Origin: JAVJQS01 sp040218815
GTDB taxonomy: Bacteria > Bacteroidota > Bacteroidia > Flavobacteriales_E > Vicingaceae
Length of the DNA stretch: 64,000 nucleotides
Direction: 5' to 3'
Assembly (NCBI GenBank): GCA_040218815.1
Contig: JAVJQS010000007.1
Location: 83,579 to 147,578, forward strand
The translations under genes and the position numbers were made by a program. Below, piece after piece: positions 59,889 through 64,000 of the stretch; the stretch's first letter is position 1, and each line of letters opens with the position of its first letter. The notes below the pieces were generated by a model. It was not told the origin of the DNA. It did no database searches and saw only the letters and a program-made list of their open reading frames with translations.

Positions 59889-61407
59889 TGCCCTGTGCTA
59901 AAGGTAAATCGTTGCCGTAATTGATGGTGTTGGTCTGTCTGCGCATGTAAACTTTCCAAGCATCAGAGCCTGATTCACGACCACCACCGGTTTCTTTTTC
60001 TCCCCCAAAAGCACCCCCTATTTCTGCACCAGAAGTACCAATATTTACATTTGCAATACCACAATCGGAACCTTCAACAGATAAAAAGTACTCCATGTCT
60101 CGCATATTGGTCGTCATCATTGCGGAAGACAAGCCTTGAACTACACCATTTTGCAAGGTAATGGCTTCGTCGATTGTTTTATATTTCATCAGGTATAAAA
60201 TAGGAGCAAAAGTTTCGTGCTGCACAATGTCCCATTCGTTTTTAACTTCAGCAATGGCTGGTTTTACATAACATCCAGACTCAAATTTGTCACCAGATAG
60301 CACACCCCCTTCAACCAAGATATTGCCTCCTGCCTTTTTAACTTCTTCCAAGCTGTGCTCATAAGCAGCAACCGCATCTTTGTCTATCAAAGGGCCAACG
60401 TGGTTACTTTCATCTAGTGGGTTTCCAATTTTTATTTGTTGGTAGGCGCTTATCAAGTTATCTTTTACCTTATCGTAAATACTTTCGTGGATAATAAGTC
60501 TCCTGGTTGAGGTGCAACGCTGTCCACAAGTACCAACAGCACCAAATACTAAGGCTGGAATAGACATTTTTAAATCAGTTGATTCCGTAAGAATTACAGC
60601 ATTATTTCCACCTAACTCTAATAGTGATTTACCTAATCGTTTAGCAACTGATTGAGCTACAATTTTCCCCATTCTAATTGACCCTGTAGCAGAAATTAAA
60701 GGAATTCTTTTGTCATTCGTTAAGAGCTCACCTACTTTGGAGTCTCCATTTATTAAGCAACTAATGCCCTCAGGCAGCTTATTTTCAGCTAGCACTTCGG
60801 CAATCAATTTTTGACAAGCCACAGCAGTTAAAGGTGTTTTTTCAGAAGGTTTCCAAACGCATACATCTCCGCAGACCCAAGCTAAAGCAGTATTCCAAGC
60901 CCAAACGGCAACTGGAAAATTAAATGCTGAAATTATTCCTACAATTCCCAAAGGATGGTATTGCTCATACATTCTATGATTAGGTCGTTCTGAATGCATG
61001 GTTAAGCCATTTAATTGTCTGGAAAGGCCTACAGCAAAATCACAGATATCAATCATTTCTTGTACTTCCCCTAAGCCCTCTTGATAAGACTTACCCATTT
61101 CATAAGATACGAGCATGCCTAATGCTTCTTTTTTATCACGAAGTTTCTCGTTGAATTGGCGAACTATTTCTCCTCGTTGAGGAGCGGGCATTTTACGCCA
61201 AGATTTAAAGGCAAGTTCAGCAGTATTAATTGTTTCTTCATATTGTTCAGCAGTTGTTGTTGCTACTTTTCCAATTAGTTTTCCATCAACAGGAGAAAAA
61301 GAATCAATTAAGTTTCCTTCTTCAGGCATCCACTTGGACCCCGTTGAAGTTCCTGAATTTTTTTCTGTTATACCTAATGATTTTAAAGCTGAAGAAATAT
61401 CTAACAT
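59872..61407 (-). CDS. Aldehyde dehydrogenase, ALDH7 (antiquitin-like) type
   Basis: 511 residues. Catalytic Cys298 lies in GQRCTSTRR; ELGGNNAVI carries the general-base Glu region and ISAFNFPVAVWAWN is in the N-terminal NAD domain. The end, GTSGAEIGGAFGGEKETGGG then SGSDAWK and INYGNDLPLAQGIKF, is the antiquitin (ALDH7A1/AmaB) signature. That subfamily oxidises alpha-aminoadipic semialdehyde/piperideine-6-carboxylate in lysine catabolism. No lysine pathway genes are adjacent. It is convergent with and overlaps the amidotransferase gene by 17 bases. Confidence 0.88.
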   Translation of the reverse strand: MLDISSALKSLGITEKNSGTSTGSKWMPEEGNLIDSFSPVDGKLIGKVATTTAEQYEETINTAELAFKSWRKMPAPQRGEIVRQFNEKLRDKKEALGMLVSYEMGKSYQEGLGEVQEMIDICDFAVGLSRQLNGLTMHSERPNHRMYEQYHPLGIVGIISAFNFPVAVWAWNTALAWVCGDVCVWKPSEKTPLTAVACQKLIAEVLAENKLPEGISCLINGDSKVGELLTNDKRIPLISATGSIRMGKIVAQSVAKRLGKSLLELGGNNAVILTESTDLKMSIPALVFGAVGTCGQRCTSTRRLIIHESIYDKVKDNLISAYQQIKIGNPLDESNHVGPLIDKDAVAAYEHSLEEVKKAGGNILVEGGVLSGDKFESGCYVKPAIAEVKNEWDIVQHETFAPILYLMKYKTIDEAITLQNGVVQGLSSAMMTTNMRDMEYFLSVEGSDCGIANVNIGTSGAEIGGAFGGEKETGGGRESGSDAWKVYMRRQTNTINYGNDLPLAQGIKFEL

Positions 61408-61809
61408 AATTGTATTTTTTTATCAAACTCAAAAATAAGGGATTATATCAAGCTGAGTAGTCTAATTCAAAAAGTTCAATCATTAAATTTGGCAAAAAAA
61501 TTAATTGCAAAAAAAGTACAACAAATTGACAACCAAGTGATTTGAATTAACGTAAAGAACAGCAGTTAACTAATTTAACCAATTAATTTTTCAATTATTT
61601 TAAGGATTTGTCTGGTGTTTTTAACATGCTTTTTGTGTGCTAAAAAATATTTTAACTTACACCATTAGTGTGAGTTATGGTTGATTGTGTGTGTTAATTT
61701 GTTGCGATTACCTAAAGCTATGAACAATTGAGTCTTAAAATAAAAAATATTAGAAATTATGGTTCATAGAGAATTATTGTTTATTTGTACTAAATTGTTA
61801 TCCACAAGC
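61408..61809. other. AT-rich leader region of the SprB-like gene
   Basis: 402 bases divergent between the dehydrogenase and the adhesin. A hairpin, TAACTTACAC / GTGTGAGTTA with loop CATTA (61653-61677, one G-T pair), is followed by no T-run and may be an operator or leader structure. TTATCCACA (61798-61806), a perfect DnaA-box sequence, lies 3 bases before ATG 61810. No other feature was seen. Confidence 0.4.
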
Positions 61810-64000
61810 ATGAAGCATTGCGCTGTCTTAGTTTTCTCTTTCCTATTGTCTTCAGCGTTAGTAGCACAAAATTTTAATGATACAATTGACTATCCTGGTG
61901 ACATTGCCTTTATAGGCTTTAGTGCTGGGCCAGGCGGAGCAAGTGATGAAGATGGTTTTTCGTTTGTTTTACTGGATAGTTGTCCTCCTAATACGCTAAT
62001 TCGCTTTACCGATGAAGAGTGGCTAGGTACTGCATTTGCTTCACTCGGGGCGGCAGCAGATGTTACTTGGGAGAATACTACTGGGTCTGGGATATCTGCA
62101 GGAACTGTAATAGATATGACAGATACCGATAATAATAATTCGGGTATAAGCGCAAGTTCTGGAACTGCAGTTGTTGACTTTGGAGTTTTTAGCGTCGCTA
62201 GTGGTGATCAAATCTATGCTTTTCTTGGCACTCGAGCCTCTCCTTTTCCTTTTTTAGCTTTTATTGGGCAGGATAGTTCATTAAATTCCTCACAAACAGC
62301 TGTTTTGGATGGTACGGGACTTGTTGCAGGAAAAACGGCAATTCTTACTAATACTGAAGGGTATTTTTCAGGAAGCACAACATGTGGAACTGATATAGCA
62401 GCCTGTATTGCTACGATTAATGATTCAGCAAACTGGACCCTAGGCCCCTACACACATCCAACACCAGTTGCAAGTGGGTTTTCTGGCGCGGCATTTGCCC
62501 CCCCTGCAGTTAGTATTTCAATTACCACTCAAATAGACAATGTTTGTGTAGGTGGCTCAGATGGACAGCTGATTGCTACTGCAGTGCCTGGCATGGGGAA
62601 CTATACTTATGACTGGTCGAACTCTGCTTCAACTATAAATACCATTTCTACAAAGGATACAATAAGCGGATTGGTTGCTGGTACTTACACAGTAACGGTT
62701 ACAGATGCCAACTTAAATACTGCTACAGCTACAGCAACTATCACATCACCAGGTGGACCTGCCTTTAGCGCTACTTTATTTATTTCACCAGTTTTGTGTC
62801 ATGGTGATTCTAATGGTCAAGCAATTGCAGTGCCTAATCAATTTCCGTCAACTTATATTTGGAGTAATTCAGAAACAACACAGACTATTGATTCTTTGCC
62901 GGCTGGACCATACAGTGTAACCATTACCAATAATTCAGGTTGCTCTATCGTTAGAAGCATTAGTCTTTCGGAACCCGACTCTTTGGAAATTACAACAACT
63001 GTTAGTAATAATGCAACTTGTAATGGCTTTACGGACGGTTCAATTTCTAGCACCAGAATGGGTGGCTCAGGACCGTTTACTTATAACTGGAGTAACGGTG
63101 CTACATCTGCAAATTTAAATAGTTTAGGAGCAGGGACTTACACTGTTACAATTACAGATAATAATGGCTGTACTGATACTTCTTCAAGTGTTATAACCCA
63201 GCCAACACCATTGGTAGTCAGCACTGTGATTGATAGCAGTGCTAGTTGCAGTGGAGGGAGTAATGGCGGAATTACTGCAAGCGCTTCAGGGAGTGTCCCA
63301 ACATATAATTATTTATGGAGCAATGGTGCAACTACTCCAAGTATTACAGGAATAGCTACAGGCACTTACACTGTAACTGTTACGGATATGGCAGGATGTA
63401 CGGGGACTTCTTCGGAAACGGTTACTCAGCCTCCCCCATTAGTACCATCAACTACTGTTGATAATAATGTAAGTTGTAATGGAGGATCAGATGGACAAGG
63501 AACTGTTTCTGCTGTTGGTGGCACGGCTCCATATACTTATAATTGGAGTAATTTGGTTACTACCGCCTCTAACTCTGGCTTGAGCGTAGGGACTTATACC
63601 GTAACTGTTACGGATAATAATGGTTGTTTCGAATTGGATAGTGTGGTTATTACCGAGCCAGCAGCGATAGTAGCGAGTATATCATCTTCAACAAACCTAA
63701 CGTGTAATGGAGTTCCAACCGGGGCAGCAACAGCTTCAGCAACAGGGGGAACCGGAGCTTATACCTACACGTGGAGCAATGCTGCTACAACGGCTAATAT
63801 AAGTGGAGTAGCCGCAGGCACTTACACAGTGAGCATTACAGATGCGAACAGTTGTGGCCCATCAACAGCCTCAGTAACGATTACTGAGCCAGCAGCGATA
63901 GTAGCAAATACCGCTTTAGACAGCAATGTAAGTTGTAATGGGTTAAGTGATGGAGGAGCAACCGCATCTGCCATAGGGGGAACACCACCATATACCTATA
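61810..64000 (+). CDS. SprB-like giant repeat adhesin, 5' part
   Basis: The frame is open from ATG 61810 to the window end (730 codons) with no stop; an in-frame ATG at 61759 would add 17 residues, but the shorter start gives a clean signal peptide ending SSALVAQ. A ~220-residue N-terminal domain (DIAFIGFSAG, then DEDGFSFVLLDSCPPNT) is followed by six full and one partial SprB-type repeats of about 75 residues (SCNGxxDG..., PYTYNWSNGATT, GTYTVTVTDNNGC, TEPAAIV). SprB proteins are T9SS-exported surface adhesins moved by the gliding machinery; more repeats and a C-terminal sorting domain are expected downstream. GldH and PorZ in the window support this. Confidence 0.85.
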   Translation, partial: MKHCAVLVFSFLLSSALVAQNFNDTIDYPGDIAFIGFSAGPGGASDEDGFSFVLLDSCPPNTLIRFTDEEWLGTAFASLGAAADVTWENTTGSGISAGTVIDMTDTDNNNSGISASSGTAVVDFGVFSVASGDQIYAFLGTRASPFPFLAFIGQDSSLNSSQTAVLDGTGLVAGKTAILTNTEGYFSGSTTCGTDIAACIATINDSANWTLGPYTHPTPVASGFSGAAFAPPAVSISITTQIDNVCVGGSDGQLIATAVPGMGNYTYDWSNSASTINTISTKDTISGLVAGTYTVTVTDANLNTATATATITSPGGPAFSATLFISPVLCHGDSNGQAIAVPNQFPSTYIWSNSETTQTIDSLPAGPYSVTITNNSGCSIVRSISLSEPDSLEITTTVSNNATCNGFTDGSISSTRMGGSGPFTYNWSNGATSANLNSLGAGTYTVTITDNNGCTDTSSSVITQPTPLVVSTVIDSSASCSGGSNGGITASASGSVPTYNYLWSNGATTPSITGIATGTYTVTVTDMAGCTGTSSETVTQPPPLVPSTTVDNNVSCNGGSDGQGTVSAVGGTAPYTYNWSNLVTTASNSGLSVGTYTVTVTDNNGCFELDSVVITEPAAIVASISSSTNLTCNGVPTGAATASATGGTGAYTYTWSNAATTANISGVAAGTYTVSITDANSCGPSTASVTITEPAAIVANTALDSNVSCNGLSDGGATASAIGGTPPYTY

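Noticed and set aside
62853..63053. A minus-strand open frame inside the adhesin
   Set aside because: It is antisense to the SprB-type repeats and has no independent support.

Overview
This 64 kb window is a chromosomal segment of a low-GC, gliding, type IX secretion-bearing member of the Bacteroidota, most likely the Flavobacteriales. The phylum call rests on GldH, PorZ, SprB-type repeats, a DUF4175 protein, a DUF4837 lipoprotein, the phylum-style 568-residue LysS, and repeated -7 boxes of the Bacteroidota type (TAnnTTTG) ahead of lysS, gltX, the tRNA-Arg gene, tatA and others. No phage, plasmid, CRISPR array, rRNA operon or transposase was seen.

Layout. 0-5.2 kb: the end of ricT, gldH, a class A penicillin-binding protein with an odd four-cysteine insert, and scoA/scoB split by a small inverted-repeat-bounded element carrying a broken four-helix-bundle (IVP-like) gene. 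5.2-11.9 kb: a surface-glycan cassette of three multi-pass membrane proteins and two dolichyl-phosphate-type family 2 glycosyltransferases. 11.9-18.8 kb: housekeeping enzymes (kbl, gpsA, lysS, a phosphosugar isomerase) and a serine hydrolase. 18.2-21.3 kb: a TonB-dependent receptor with a small partner. 21.3-27.4 kb: small envelope proteins, a paralogous pair of secreted coiled-coil proteins, a TlpA-like lipoprotein, an M28 peptidase and rpiB. 27.8-33.7 kb: a signalling operon of a MORN-like repeat protein, a multi-PAS histidine kinase and a LytTR regulator. 34.7-39.1 kb: tatA, gatA, a LysM lytic transglycosylase and a DUF4837 lipoprotein. 39.1-47.6 kb: a tight leftward operon, porZ-recO-MFS-(cNMP-binding kinase)-(receiver/flavoprotein fusion)-(UBP zinc finger)-bestrophin. 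47.7-55.9 kb: tRNA-Arg, a methyltransferase, mnmG between two ParB (parS) sites, ybeY, an anti-sigma-like ATPase and a DUF4175 protein. 56-59 kb: gltX, folB, tRNA-Cys and an unusual repeat array. 59.3 kb to the end: a glutamine amidotransferase, an ALDH7-type dehydrogenase and the start of a giant SprB-like adhesin that runs off the window.

How the genes fit together. GldH, PorZ and the SprB-like adhesin belong to the gliding/T9SS apparatus, and the glycan cassette could supply surface polysaccharide or protein glycosylation. The two parS sites suggest that this segment lies in the origin-proximal, ParB-bound part of the chromosome. The most unusual gene set is the redox-flavoured signalling operon at 39-44.6 kb, whose flavoprotein has lost the thioredoxin-reductase dithiol. 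Other points worth checking are the Cys4 insert in the penicillin-binding protein, the split scoAB operon, and the mirror-image terminator scaffolds after tRNA-Cys.
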